In this document: positions 1-8,853 of the stretch, one piece after another | Position numbering within the stretch: position 1 is the first letter of the stretch | Layout: every line of letters begins with the position of its first letter | Assembly (NCBI RefSeq): GCF_965284335.1 | Contig: NZ_OZ260076.1 | Direction: 5' to 3' (one strand) | Origin: Tabrizicola_A sp965284335 | Lineage (GTDB): Bacteria; Pseudomonadota; Alphaproteobacteria; Rhodobacterales; Rhodobacteraceae | DNA length: 64,000 bases | Position numbers and translations under genes: made by a program | Notes under the pieces: generated by a model | Seen by the model: the letters and a program-made list of their open reading frames with translations, nothing else | The model's database searches: none | Told to the model about the DNA's origin: nothing

Positions 1-267
1 CTCATCCAAAATGCGGCTTTTGCCCATCATGATGCCCACCGGAATGCCAATCACCACGGCGAAAAACACCCCAGCCGAGAAAGCATAGGCCGTGATCCCC
101 AGCGCCTTTAAAAAGGCAGGCGTCGGCACCAGCGCAAAAAGCGTCATCATCACTTCGGAAAACGGCGGGATGAAAAAGGTCACCTCCGCCTGACCGACGG
201 CTTCCCACAACAGGGCCCACAGGATCAGCGACGACAAGGCAGGCAGTTTATAGCCGAATACGGTCAT
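1..267 (-). CDS. ABC transporter permease, NitT/TauT type (3' end outside window)
   Basis: This reading frame begins with ATG at 267 and stays open to the window edge, so only the first 89 codons are present. The translation starts MTVFGYKLPALSSL and is rich in hydrophobic stretches (LILWALLWEAV near residues 14-25, then FSAGVFFAVVIGIPVGIMMG near 66-85), as in the N-terminal half of a BPD-type inner-membrane permease. It starts 7 bases after the stop of the ATPase gene, so it is the last visible gene of the minus-strand importer operon. It would be the second permease of that operon, suggesting a heteromeric channel. Substrate unknown. Confidence 0.75.
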   Translation of the reverse strand, partial: MTVFGYKLPALSSLILWALLWEAVGQAEVTFFIPPFSEVMMTLFALVPTPAFLKALGITAYAFSAGVFFAVVIGIPVGIMMGKSRILDE

Positions 268-274
268 GCTGCCC

Positions 275-1072
275 TCACTCGACATAGCTGCGAAGGGACG
301 CCCAGATATTATCGACAATGTCGAGATATTCGGGGTCGCGGCGGATGTTGTCCACGCTTTTGTCGCGGAAGCTGGACGGGCGGATGATTTCCGAAACCCG
401 GCTGGGGCGTGGCAACAGAATGGCGATCTGGTCCGAGACATAGACCGCTTCTTCGATGGAATGGGTCACGAAGATAAAGGTCTTTTTCTCGTTCTTGACC
501 AGTTCCAAAAGGTCTTCTTGGAACTTGCGGCGGGTTTGCTCATCCACGGCCGAGAAAGGCTCGTCCAACAGCAGCACCTGCGCGTTGACCGACAGCGCGC
601 GTGCCAAACCAACCCGCTGGCGCATACCGCCCGAAAGCTGATGGGGGAATTTGTGTTCAAACCCCGCAAGACCCACCTCGCGGATATATTTCTCGGCAAT
701 CGCCTCACGCTCGGATTTGGCCACGCCGCGCAATTCCAGCCCAAAGGCCACGTTGCGGATGACGCTGGCCCAAGGCATCAGCGCGAAATCTTGGAACACG
801 AAAGACCGGTCCGGGCCGGGGCCGGTCACCTTGGTGCCGTTCACCTCGATCTCGCCCGAGGTGGCAGGCAAGAGACCCGCGATGATCTTCAGAAGCGTGG
901 TCTTGCCACAGCCCGACGGCCCCAAAAGCGAGGTCAACTCGCCGCGCGGGAACTCAAGCGACAGGTCCTTGAGCGCCTGCACGTCGCCGTAAACCTTGGA
1001 CACGTTGCGCACCGACACAGCGCTGTCGGTGGCGGGCACGGCGGGCGCGGTGGTTGGCTTAATCTGAGACAT
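275..1072 (-). CDS. ABC transporter ATP-binding protein (nitrate/sulfonate/taurine-type)
   Basis: A 265-residue cytoplasmic ATPase that would power the importer. From the chosen ATG at 1072 (MSQIKPTT) the Walker A motif GPSGCGKTT is at residues 51-59, the Q-loop VFQD at 92-95, the signature LSGGM at 146-150 and Walker B LLLDEP at 167-172, so all nucleotide-binding elements are intact. The frame is open 15 codons further upstream, but the ATG at 1072 fits the family better and overlaps the upstream permease by 14 bases, a usual translational-coupling arrangement. The short C-terminus without a regulatory domain is typical of SsuB/TauB/NrtD-like proteins. Confidence 0.9.
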   Translation of the reverse strand: MSQIKPTTAPAVPATDSAVSVRNVSKVYGDVQALKDLSLEFPRGELTSLLGPSGCGKTTLLKIIAGLLPATSGEIEVNGTKVTGPGPDRSFVFQDFALMPWASVIRNVAFGLELRGVAKSEREAIAEKYIREVGLAGFEHKFPHQLSGGMRQRVGLARALSVNAQVLLLDEPFSAVDEQTRRKFQEDLLELVKNEKKTFIFVTHSIEEAVYVSDQIAILLPRPSRVSEIIRPSSFRDKSVDNIRRDPEYLDIVDNIWASLRSYVE

Positions 1073-1820
1073 ATCCACGATTGTTCCCTTCAAAGAGGAT
1101 GTTTTCCAACTTCTCAAGCAGGTTCAGAAAGATGACTGCGAGAAGGATGATCGAAAAGATTGCCGCATACATGCTGGGATAATCGGCAATCGACCGGCTG
1201 TAGGTGATGATATCGCCCACACCCGTCGGCGTGATTTTCAACTCGGACAGGATCGCCCCGATGAACCCCGCCGAAACCCCCAGACGCAAACCCGAAAAGA
1301 TCACGGGAGAGGCGGCTGGCAGAATGATTTTCAACAGCACGTCGCGATCACGCGCCATGAAAGACGTGGCCATTTCCTTCAATGACCCCGGCGTGTTGCG
1401 CACCGCCGAGGCGGTGTTCAGCACGATGACCGGCATGGCCATGATGCAAACCACAAAGACCTTGGAGGTCAGGCCAATGCCATAAACCATCACCAAAATC
1501 GGGATCAGCGCCGCCAAAGGCGCGGCTTGGGCCACGATGAAGATCGGCGAGAACAGCCATTCAAAACCCCGGCTCAGCCCGATCCACAAACCGATGCCAA
1601 TGCCAAAGACCGCCGAAATCGCCACCCCCACCACCAGCGGCCGCAAGGTTTCGGCATAGGCGACGAACAGGCTGCCATCCAAGGCCATCGACAGGAGCGC
1701 GCCCATCGATTCCACAAAGGTCGGAAAGGCATAGCTGATCGGCACACGGCCCGCGATTTCCCACGCGCCAAAGACCAAGGCGGCGGACAAGAGTTTCAAA
1801 AGAAGGGAACGGTTTTGCAT
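1059..1820 (-). CDS. ABC transporter permease, NitT/TauT type
   Basis: A 253-residue inner-membrane permease with about six hydrophobic segments and the BPD inner-membrane component region around AQAAPLAALIPILVMVYGIG followed by the EAA-like loop. Start taken at ATG 1820 (MQNRSLLLKLL), which places a short positively charged leader before the first helix; the frame is open 27 codons further upstream but that extension looks non-coding. It lies 85 bases downstream of the binding-protein gene and overlaps the ATPase gene. Specific substrate cannot be read from the sequence. Confidence 0.88.
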   Translation of the reverse strand: MQNRSLLLKLLSAALVFGAWEIAGRVPISYAFPTFVESMGALLSMALDGSLFVAYAETLRPLVVGVAISAVFGIGIGLWIGLSRGFEWLFSPIFIVAQAAPLAALIPILVMVYGIGLTSKVFVVCIMAMPVIVLNTASAVRNTPGSLKEMATSFMARDRDVLLKIILPAASPVIFSGLRLGVSAGFIGAILSELKITPTGVGDIITYSRSIADYPSMYAAIFSIILLAVIFLNLLEKLENILFEGNNRGYVSD

Positions 1821-1905
1821 TGGGTGAAAGTTCCGCCTTGCGCAGGGATGGGATGGGCAACAGTGGGCTGCCGGCGCAGATGCGCCGACAGCCAAAGTCA
1901 CAAGA

Positions 1906-2868
1906 TCACTTCATCGCCGCATCAAGCGGGGCGAAATACCAAAAGTCTTCGGGGTTCATGGATGCCGGATCGCCCTCAAGCTGGCCCGACAGCGCATACC
2001 ATTCCAGATCGGCCATTGCGGCATCACGCCCACCGCCATTGGGGTCATAGAGACCGCCTGCCACGGCATCGGTGTAGAACCCGTCCAACTCGGCCAGAAC
2101 TTCGGCCGGAAGCTGGCCAATCGGGCCATCGGGGCTGGTTTCGCGCGCAATGATGGTGGGGTCTTTCGACATATCCGACCAAGTGCTGTGCAGCGCCTTA
2201 ACCAGAACGTTCACCGCCTCTTCATTCGCCTGAATCCAATCGAGATTGGCGAACAGCGCCTCATCGCTGGCCTTCACTTCGAACATCGGCAGCGAGTTGA
2301 ACCGATCCCCGGCCTCGGCGATGATCTTGTTGCGGTTGGACAAATCAAGGATCGTGGCATTGGCCTGACCGGCCAGCATGGCGGCCACGCGGTTGCCCGA
2401 ACCTGGCACATAAGACCGCTCGCCAAACTTGATGCCTTCGCGGTCTTCAATCACGTTGGCGATGGAATCGGTGCCGCCGCCGCGCGAATGCAGCATGATC
2501 GGCTGGCCATCCAGATCCTTGAGCGTGTTGAATTCCTTGGTCGTCACCGGGAAGAACACCAGACGCGACAGCTGGAAGATGATCCGCACCGGCGCTTTCG
2601 AGCGCTGCATGGCGGCATAGGGGGTGCCAAAGGCGATATCCATATCGCCGCTCAGCACGGCCTGAATGGCCAGCTCTTCTTCGGCAAAGGCCGTCCATTC
2701 ATAGTCAAGCCCATTGGCCTTGGCACGATCCAGCGCCACAAAGAAGGCCGCCATTTCGTCTGAGGGCGGCTCGGCCAATGCGATACGGATGGTTTCAGCC
2801 TGGGCTGCGGAGACCAGCACAGTGGTCGCAACCGCGACGCTGGCCAGTTTGGCAAAGAAAGTCTTCAT
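1906..2868 (-). CDS. ABC transporter periplasmic substrate-binding protein (NMT1/THI5/SsuA-like)
   Basis: A 320-residue exported protein with a clear Sec signal peptide (MKTFFAKLASVAVATTVLVSAAQA, cut near residue 24), followed by a type II periplasmic-binding fold like those of NitT/TauT/NMT1 systems. It is first of the importer genes after the regulator and is followed by permease, ATPase and second permease. FAH-family hydrolases nearby make an organic or aromatic-derived acid a reasonable but unproven substrate. No thiamine-pyrophosphate riboswitch was recognised in the 91-base leader, which argues against a thiamine-precursor role. Confidence 0.85.
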   Translation of the reverse strand: MKTFFAKLASVAVATTVLVSAAQAETIRIALAEPPSDEMAAFFVALDRAKANGLDYEWTAFAEEELAIQAVLSGDMDIAFGTPYAAMQRSKAPVRIIFQLSRLVFFPVTTKEFNTLKDLDGQPIMLHSRGGGTDSIANVIEDREGIKFGERSYVPGSGNRVAAMLAGQANATILDLSNRNKIIAEAGDRFNSLPMFEVKASDEALFANLDWIQANEEAVNVLVKALHSTWSDMSKDPTIIARETSPDGPIGQLPAEVLAELDGFYTDAVAGGLYDPNGGGRDAAMADLEWYALSGQLEGDPASMNPEDFWYFAPLDAAMK

Positions 2869-2959
2869 GATTCTCCTCCCTGAGAAATCTGTTTACTTCC
2901 GGTTTTGCCCGGTCAGGCTTCGTGTCGTCCCGTCCCGAGCGGCTCGTCTGTCTTGTTCG

Positions 2960-3646
2960 TCACACCTCACCAAAAAGCCGTTTGGCGACGGATCCCAGAT
3001 GCTTGCGCATCGCCTCATAGGCAGCCCCGGCGTCACGCGCGGTGATGGCGGCGGCAATGGCCTCATGTTCGGCAAAGCTGGAATGATCGGGCGACGGATG
3101 CGCGCTTTCGCGCGTCACGCTGCCCCAAGCCACGGCGCGGCGGACCTCGTTCAATTGATCGAACAGCGTCAACAGCAAGAGATTGTCGCTGGCTTCGGCC
3201 ACGGCGCGGTGGAACAGATCGTCTTGGGTTTCATATTCATGCCATGTGGTCGCAGCCTTGGCGCGCTCCATCGCGCGCCGCATCCGCTGCAACGCCTCGC
3301 CCGAGGCATTGACGGCCGCCTCACGCGCAATCGCAGGCTCAATCGCCATCCGCGCGCGCATCATGCGAAAGGGGGTCAACTGGCGACCAAGCTCGGTCAT
3401 CGCGTTGCTGGGGGCTTTGGGCGCGGTGCCGTCAGAAATGAAGGTGCCCTTGCCGACATGACGCCAGATCAGCCCATCACGCTCAAGCGAATCAAGCGCC
3501 TTGCGCAGCGTCGCACGCGACATGCCCAACTCTTCGGTCAAATGCCGTTCAGGCGGCAATCTGCCGCCACGCGGATGGCCACCGTCAATAATGAAAGACC
3601 GCAGCCGCGCCACTGGATCCAAAGTTTCAGATGCCTGATCGGGCAT
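2960..3646 (-). CDS. GntR-family transcriptional regulator, FadR/FCD subfamily
   Basis: A 228-residue DNA-binding regulator. The N-terminal winged helix-turn-helix is recognisable by RLPPERHLTEELGMSRATLR near residues 28-47, and the C-terminal all-helical FCD ligand domain shows the metal-site acidic and histidine residues in DDLFHRAVAEASDN and FAEHEAI. The frame extends 59 codons upstream, but ATG 3646 (MPDQASETL) is the natural start. The gene precedes the importer genes on the same strand and is divergent from an FAH-family gene, so it probably represses both and responds to the imported compound or a breakdown product. Confidence 0.88.
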   Translation of the reverse strand: MPDQASETLDPVARLRSFIIDGGHPRGGRLPPERHLTEELGMSRATLRKALDSLERDGLIWRHVGKGTFISDGTAPKAPSNAMTELGRQLTPFRMMRARMAIEPAIAREAAVNASGEALQRMRRAMERAKAATTWHEYETQDDLFHRAVAEASDNLLLLTLFDQLNEVRRAVAWGSVTRESAHPSPDHSSFAEHEAIAAAITARDAGAAYEAMRKHLGSVAKRLFGEV

Positions 3647-3660
3647 TAACCATTCCCCAC

Positions 3661-3674
3661 ATTGGTAGACCAAT
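3661..3674. promoter_or_regulatory. Candidate GntR/FadR-type operator
   Basis: ATTGGT-AG-ACCAAT is a perfect 6-bp inverted repeat lying 15 bases upstream of the regulator start, in the 175-base divergent region before the FAH gene. FadR-subfamily operators generally have the form TNGT-N(0-3)-ACNA, which this matches (TTGGT-AG-ACCAA). The same region contains further ACCAAT/ATTGGT half-sites (around 3723 and 3752). That the neighbouring regulator binds here is inference. Confidence 0.5.
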
Positions 3675-3821
3675 TTCGCTGAAATCCAGCAATACACGCG
3701 ATCAATAATGCAATCAATCACAAATTGGTTCGTAATTCCCCCGAATATGGCAACCAATAGGATTGATTTCGAAAATTGGCTACGATAGGTTTCCGCCATC
3801 CCACCCTGCAAGAGGTATGAC

Positions 3822-4505
3822 ATGTCTGATTTCGTGATCCCCGCTCCGAAAACGCCCTCGATTCCGGTCAGCGGCGGCGGTGCGTTTCCTGTGCGCCGCG
3901 TTTATTGCATTGGGCGAAACTACGCCGCCCATGCCATCGAGATGGGGCATGATCCGGACCGTGAGGCGCCGTTCTTCTTTCAAAAGAACCCCAACAACCT
4001 TGATTCGACGGGCGAGTTTCCCTATCCGCCGCACAGCACCGATGTGCACCATGAGGTGGAGCTGGTTGTCGCGCTGAAATCGGGCGGCACCAATATTCCC
4101 TTGGACAAGGCACTCGATCACGTCTGGGGCTATGCGGTGTCCTTGGACATGACGCGCCGCGATTTGCAGGGCGAGGCGAAAAAGCTGGGCCGTCCGTGGG
4201 AAATTGGCAAAGCTTTTGAACGCTCGGGCCCGGTGGGTCCGTTGCAGTCGGTTGAAAAGGTTGGGCATCTCGACCACGGGCGGATTGAGCTGAAGGTCAA
4301 TGGCGCGCTGCGCCAAGAAGGCGACATGAACCAGATGATCTGGAAAGTGCCGGAAATGATCTCGTATCTGTCGGAATATTTCGAACTTCAGGCGGGTGAC
4401 ATCATCATGTCCGGCACCCCGTCGGGCGTGGGCGCGGTGGTGCGTGGCGATGTGATGGAGGCCAGCATCGAAGGTCTGGGCAATCTTGTGGTCAAGGTCG
4501 TCTGA
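3822..4505 (+). CDS. Fumarylacetoacetate hydrolase (FAH) family protein, fumarylpyruvate-hydrolase-like
   Basis: A 227-residue enzyme of the FAH fold. The metal-ligand region HHEVELVVAL (near residue 72) and the C-terminal GDIIMSGTPSGVGAV loop are intact. Such enzymes cleave or hydrolyse 2,4-dioxo acids such as fumarylpyruvate (gentisate pathway) or acylpyruvates. The N-terminal 20 residues include the RRVYCIGRNYAAHAIEMG segment seen in fumarylpyruvate hydrolases. The gene is divergent from the GntR regulator and importer, suggesting co-regulation and a catabolic role. No gentisate dioxygenase or isomerase is in the window, so the exact substrate is open. Confidence 0.82.
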   Translation: MSDFVIPAPKTPSIPVSGGGAFPVRRVYCIGRNYAAHAIEMGHDPDREAPFFFQKNPNNLDSTGEFPYPPHSTDVHHEVELVVALKSGGTNIPLDKALDHVWGYAVSLDMTRRDLQGEAKKLGRPWEIGKAFERSGPVGPLQSVEKVGHLDHGRIELKVNGALRQEGDMNQMIWKVPEMISYLSEYFELQAGDIIMSGTPSGVGAVVRGDVMEASIEGLGNLVVKVV

Positions 4506-4777
4506 TCGCCCGATCTGACCCCTTTCTTCGCAAATCTTCTGGCGGGCGCGTCGCGACAAGCGGATGCGCCCGCCAATATTGCCAACACAGTCATAATGTC
4601 GCATAGCCCTTGCAGACAGTCGCTTTCGGTCAGCCGCAGATCGGTTTAGGGTGGCGCTGTTCTTTCGTGCCGCAATGCGGCAGAAGGCGGCACGAGACGA
4701 CGCGACACAGGACCATTCAGGGCAACCCAAGGCGGCGCACCCGCACTGACAACCATTCTACGGACAAAGGCCAGACC

Positions 4778-7000
4778 ATGACCAACGCGACCCATCCCGA
4801 TATCATCGTCACCAAGGTGGACGAAGCCCCGCAACTGGCTTCGGCATCGCTGTTGCCGATCATCCGCGCCTTTGCCGCCCCGGCTGGGGTGACAATCGGG
4901 ACGCGTGACATCTCGCTGGCCGGGCGCATCATCGCCGCCTTCTCCGACCGCCTGCCCGCCGACAAACGCCAAAGCGACGATCTGGCCGAACTCGGCACGC
5001 TGGTGACAACGCCCGCCGCCAATGTCATCAAGCTGCCGAATATCTCGGCCTCGGCCCCGCAGCTGATTGCCGCCGTCAAGGAATTGCAGGCGCAGGGCTA
5101 TGACCTGCCCGATTATCCCGAAAACCCGGTGACCGAGGCGGAAAAGGAAAACCGCCGCCGCTATGACGCGGTCAAGGGCTCGGCGGTGAACCCGGTCTTG
5201 CGCGAAGGCAACTCTGACCGCCGCGCGGCGGTGGCCGTGAAGAACTACGCCAAGGCCAACCCCCATTCCATGGGCGCTTGGGCGGCTGACAGCAAAACCC
5301 ATGTCTCCACCATGTCAGCGGGCGATTTCCGCTCGAATGAAACCTCGGTCACGCTGACCGAGGCGCAGGCCGGTGCGGCGCGCATCGAACATACCGCCGC
5401 CGATGGCACGGTCACCGTGCTGAAAGACGGCATCAAATACCCCGCCGGCACCGTTGTGGATTGCACCTTCATGTCGGCCAAGGCCTTGCAGGCGTTTTTG
5501 GCCGAACAGGTCGCCGCATCCAAGGCCAAGGGCGTTCTCTTCTCGATCCACCTCAAGGCCACGATGATGAAGGTCTCTGACCCGATCATCTTTGGCCATG
5601 CCGTCAAGGCCTTCCTTGCCCCGGTTTTTGAAAAGCACGGCGCAGCACTTGCCGCCGCAGGCGTTGACGCCAACTCGGGCCTTGGCGCGATGATGGAACG
5701 CGTCGCCACCATGCCGAACCACGCGGCGGTTGAGGCCGACATCGCCGCCACCATCGCTGACCGCGCGCCGATGTATATGGTGAACTCCGACAAGGGCATC
5801 ACCAACCTGCATGTGCCTTCGGATGTGATCGTGGATGCCTCGATGCCCGCCCTGATCCGCGCAGGTGGCAAGGGCTGGGGCCCCGATGGCAAGGCCGCGG
5901 ATACCAATTGCGTCATCCCCGACAGCTCTTACGCCGCCGTCTATGACGAGACGATCAATTATTTCAAGAAAACCGGCGCGCTTGATCCGGCGACCGCAGG
6001 CACTGTGCAGAACATCGGCCTGATGGCGCAAAAGGCCGAGGAATACGGCTCGCACCCGACGACCTTTGAAATCGCCGCCGATGGCATTGTGCGGATGATC
6101 GCCGCCAATGGCGATGTGCTGCACCAGCATAGCGTGGAAAAGGGCGACATCTGGCGCGCGGCCTCCACCCGCAAGGCCCCCATCGAAGATTGGGTGCGTC
6201 TGGCGATTGACCGGCAAAAGGCCGAGGGCTGTCAGGCGATCTTCTGGCTGGACGCCACCCGCGCCCATGACGCCGAGCTTATCAAATACGTCAAACCGAT
6301 CTTGGCGGCCGCAGGCGTGGCCGGTAAGTTCCAGATCCTCGCCCCACGTGAGGCGACGCGGCTGTCGCTGGAAACCATCCGCAAGGGCGAAAACTCCATC
6401 GCTGTCACCGGCAACGTGCTGCGCGACTATCTGACCGACCTGTTCCCGATCTTGGAACTTGGCACCTCGGCCAAGATGCTGTCGATCGTCAAGCTGATGA
6501 ACGGCGGGGGCCTGTTTGAAACCGGCGCTGGCGGCTCGGCCCCGAAGCACGTCCAGCAACTGGTCGAAGAAAACCACCTGCGCTGGGATTCCTTGGGCGA
6601 ATTCTGCGCGCTTGGCGAAAGCCTAAAGTTCCTCGCCGATGTGAAGGGCAATGAAAAGGCCCGCATCTTGGGCAAGGCCGTGGATGCCGCGACCCAAGGT
6701 GTTCTGGACCACGACAAATCCCCCAAGGGCCGCGTCGGCCAGACAGACAACCGCGACAGCCATTTCTACTTTGCGCTTTATTGGGCACAGGCCTTGGCCG
6801 CACAGACCGAAAGCGCCGAACTCGCCGCCCATTTCGCCCCCATCGCCAAGGCACTGGCCGAAAATGAGGCGAAGATTCTGGCCGAAATCGCCGCCGTTCA
6901 GGGCAAGCCTGCGGATCTCGGCGGCTATTACCACACCGATGAGGCCAAGACGGTCGCCGTGATGCGCCCGTCGAAAACCTTCGTCGAGATCTTGGGCTAA
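4778..7000 (+). CDS. icd: Isocitrate dehydrogenase, NADP-dependent, monomeric type
   Basis: A 740-residue cytoplasmic enzyme converting isocitrate to 2-oxoglutarate with NADP in the TCA cycle. The length and sequence fit the monomeric IDH class (about 740 residues) rather than the ~400-residue dimeric class. Recognisable segments include ENPVTEAEKENRRRYDAVKG, KGSAVNPVLREGNSDRRA, the HSMGAWAADSKTHVSTM stretch and TGAGGSAPKHVQQLVEENHL. ATG 4778 (MTNATHPD) was chosen; the longer frame from 4610 reads through a leader without family resemblance. The gene stands alone, and a long GC-rich hairpin follows the stop. Confidence 0.95.
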   Translation: MTNATHPDIIVTKVDEAPQLASASLLPIIRAFAAPAGVTIGTRDISLAGRIIAAFSDRLPADKRQSDDLAELGTLVTTPAANVIKLPNISASAPQLIAAVKELQAQGYDLPDYPENPVTEAEKENRRRYDAVKGSAVNPVLREGNSDRRAAVAVKNYAKANPHSMGAWAADSKTHVSTMSAGDFRSNETSVTLTEAQAGAARIEHTAADGTVTVLKDGIKYPAGTVVDCTFMSAKALQAFLAEQVAASKAKGVLFSIHLKATMMKVSDPIIFGHAVKAFLAPVFEKHGAALAAAGVDANSGLGAMMERVATMPNHAAVEADIAATIADRAPMYMVNSDKGITNLHVPSDVIVDASMPALIRAGGKGWGPDGKAADTNCVIPDSSYAAVYDETINYFKKTGALDPATAGTVQNIGLMAQKAEEYGSHPTTFEIAADGIVRMIAANGDVLHQHSVEKGDIWRAASTRKAPIEDWVRLAIDRQKAEGCQAIFWLDATRAHDAELIKYVKPILAAAGVAGKFQILAPREATRLSLETIRKGENSIAVTGNVLRDYLTDLFPILELGTSAKMLSIVKLMNGGGLFETGAGGSAPKHVQQLVEENHLRWDSLGEFCALGESLKFLADVKGNEKARILGKAVDAATQGVLDHDKSPKGRVGQTDNRDSHFYFALYWAQALAAQTESAELAAHFAPIAKALAENEAKILAEIAAVQGKPADLGGYYHTDEAKTVAVMRPSKTFVEILG

Positions 7001-7009
7001 CCGCACTCA

Positions 7010-7041
7010 GGCGGCCTTGATGCATCCGCATCAGGGCCGCC
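7010..7041 (+). terminator. Terminator-like hairpin after icd
   Basis: GGCGGCCTTGATGC and GCATCAGGGCCGCC form a 14-bp stem (one G-T wobble) around the 4-base loop ATCC, starting 10 bases after the icd stop. There is no run of T after it, so it may work as a terminator without U-tract or as a 3'-end stabiliser. Confidence 0.55.
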
Positions 7042-7083
7042 CGACGGCTGGCCTGCACTCCCTCCAATATAAAGGCATGACAG

Positions 7084-7842
7084 ATGACATGGGGCCGCAT
7101 TCAAACCGCTGACGGGCGCGTCCTGTCTGGCATCCTTTCTGAAACCGAGCTTCAGCCGATGGCAGGCTTTGCCAGCACCACCCCGGCAGGCCCCTCCCTG
7201 CCCTTGGCCGATGCCACCCTCTTGGCCCCCTGCCAGCCCGGAAAATTCATTGGCCTGTGGAACAACTACCGCGCCGCCGCCGAGAAAAACGGCAATGCCA
7301 TTCCGACCACACCCCTGTGGTTTTTAAAACCCGACACGTCCGTCGTGGGCCATGGCGCCACTGTCACGATCCCGCCCCAAGCGGGCCGGGTGATCTTTGA
7401 GGGCGAATTGGGCGTGGTCATCGGCACCCGCTGCCGCAACGCCAGCTTGGCCGAGGCCGAGGCGGCGATTTACGGCTATACCTGCATCAACGATCTGACC
7501 TCGCTGGATATTCTGAACGCCGACCCGTCATTCCCCCAATGGACCCGCGCCAAGGGCTTTGACGGCTTTGGCGTGATCGGCCCCCATATCGTCTCCGGCC
7601 TTGACTGGCGCGATCTGACCATCCGCACGCTGGTGAACGGGCGCGAGCGGCAATCCTATCCCGCCGCCGACATGATCCTGTCCCCGGCCGAGATCGTGCA
7701 TCACCTGTCACAGGATATCACGCTGATGCCCGGCGATGTCATCGCCGTCGGCACCTCACTGGGCGCGCGTCCGGTCAAGGCGGGCGATGTGGTGACCGTG
7801 GTGATCGACGGCATCGGTGCCGCCGAAATCACTCTGGCCTGA
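7084..7842 (+). CDS. FAH family protein, HpaG-like decarboxylase/isomerase
   Basis: A 252-residue FAH-fold protein of the group containing 2-hydroxyhepta-2,4-diene-1,7-dioate isomerase / 5-oxopent-3-ene-1,2,5-tricarboxylate decarboxylase. Visible segments are PGKFIGLWNNYRAAAEK, the metal-site strand VIFEGELGVVIGTRC, YGYTCINDLTSLD and the C-terminal GDVIAVGTSLGARPVKAGD. It lies downstream of icd on the same strand and may belong functionally with the first FAH gene and the importer. The substrate is not determined by sequence. The next feature downstream is the left end of an integrated element. Confidence 0.82.
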   Translation: MTWGRIQTADGRVLSGILSETELQPMAGFASTTPAGPSLPLADATLLAPCQPGKFIGLWNNYRAAAEKNGNAIPTTPLWFLKPDTSVVGHGATVTIPPQAGRVIFEGELGVVIGTRCRNASLAEAEAAIYGYTCINDLTSLDILNADPSFPQWTRAKGFDGFGVIGPHIVSGLDWRDLTIRTLVNGRERQSYPAADMILSPAEIVHHLSQDITLMPGDVIAVGTSLGARPVKAGDVVTVVIDGIGAAEITLA

Positions 7843-8003
7843 AGGCGTATGGCGGCGCGGTGAAACCCCGCGCGCGCTTCTGCGTGCGTCGCAAGACGAC
7901 TGGCCAATGACGGCGCAATCTGGCGACAAAACAGCAGAAAACCGCCCTTTCCCAAAAGAGAAACCGGGCGGGGATTTTCATCGTCTTGGCAGTTTATGGA
8001 AGG

Positions 8004-8093
8004 ATTTGGAGCGGGTGACGGGTGCTGCATCCTCGCCTAGGCTCCACGACGCACGTAACACTCTGTTTTTAAACGATACTGCTTAGACCAGTT
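8004..8093. repeat. attL: tRNA-Gly core plus element left-end sequence A
   Basis: Bases 8004-8022 repeat the tRNA-Gly 3' end. Bases 8023-8093 (arm A) are found again, inverted and with one mismatch, at 11207-11277. Identity stops exactly at 8093, where the inverted copy runs into the end of the IS3-family element. Sequence to the left (7843-8003) is chromosomal and holds only a weak hairpin around 7942-7970 after the FAH gene. Confidence 0.8.
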
Positions 8094-8519
8094 CATGGCA
8101 AGTAGGCTCTTTGTGGTCTACCATATGGTCTACCCGCCGAGGGGCTGGATGTGTTCATCCTCAGCGACACCAACCCTTCTGAGAAATCCGTTAATGATGG
8201 TGGTGAGGGGGGGCATGGACCACAGGGGGATACCCGGATCGTTATACACAAGCTCTGCCAGCGGGGGGTATTTTGAGATTTGGGGAAGAGGGTTAACCAC
8301 TATCCCTATGGTTGTATATCTCTGACCTTGGGGGGAATACTAGAGGCCGGACCTTGGGTGTCATCAAAAGTGTGGCCCAACGCCAGCATCAAATGTCTCT
8401 GACTGGATGGAAATCAGGACTATGGTGCCGTTTTGTAAGGTTACAGCCATAATGGCGGGGGTCTAGCTCACCCACTGTCCGGACATTTTGCTATATAACT
8501 CTTATAGCTTTTTGTCCGG
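8094..8519. other. Element region without recognised gene
   Basis: No convincing coding frame is seen; short open frames here lack ribosome-binding sites and family resemblance. Two features stand out. One is a direct repeat of TGGTCTA (8114-8120 and 8126-8132, 12 bases start to start), which resembles the pair next to the integrase start. The other is a TGTCCGGACA palindrome at 8476-8485 followed by an AT-rich stretch and a second TGTCCGG half at 8513-8519, which may be a promoter/operator or the end of the minus-strand gene cluster. Confidence 0.5.
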
Positions 8520-8837
8520 TCAGGCAAAACTCAGATGGGGTTTCCTGATAGCCCCCCAGCCCCTCTCAAGAATTTGAACCCAATCCTGCAGTGGGACAGA
8601 ACCACCCATTAGTAACACATTAGGGGCATCTGCTTGCCGTTCACCCACTTGGTCTGAGACAATGAAGAGGTGCTGGTGGGAGTTCCATCTTCCAGCGTTC
8701 TCAGCCTCAAACTCAATGATGAACATACCGCAACGGACAAGCTCAGGGATTGCTTTGAGCCGGGATGTTGTTCTGACCTTGCTGCGTTGCAAGAGTTTCT
8801 CAGCATTGGCAATTGATGTCACCAGATCGGGCCGCAT
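8520..8837 (-). CDS. Hypothetical protein, weak HUH/Rep-like motif
   Basis: I do not recognise this gene with confidence. From the internal start at 8837 it encodes about 105 residues. The segment GMFIIEFEAEN followed by WNSHQHLFIVSD recalls the motif-II region (paired histidines after a beta strand) of rolling-circle replication initiators, but the second position of the motif is Gln and no catalytic Tyr motif follows before the stop. It could be a fragment of a replication or mobilisation protein. It follows the secreted-protein gene on the same strand by 16 bases; an alternative TTG start at 8924 would overlap that gene by about 70 bases and is less likely. Confidence 0.4.
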   Translation of the reverse strand: MRPDLVTSIANAEKLLQRSKVRTTSRLKAIPELVRCGMFIIEFEAENAGRWNSHQHLFIVSDQVGERQADAPNVLLMGGSVPLQDWVQILERGWGAIRKPHLSFA

Positions 8838-8853
8838 CTTTGTAAGATCGCAT

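Noticed and set aside
2869..2959. Thiamine-pyrophosphate riboswitch before the NMT1-like binding protein
   Set aside because: None of the conserved TPP riboswitch segments was found in the 91-base leader.
5315..6577. 420-residue minus-strand frame in icd
   Set aside because: Antisense shadow; icd is clearly coding on the plus strand.
8095..8325. 76-residue plus-strand frame in the element left end
   Set aside because: No ribosome-binding site or recognisable composition; overlaps the repeat motifs.
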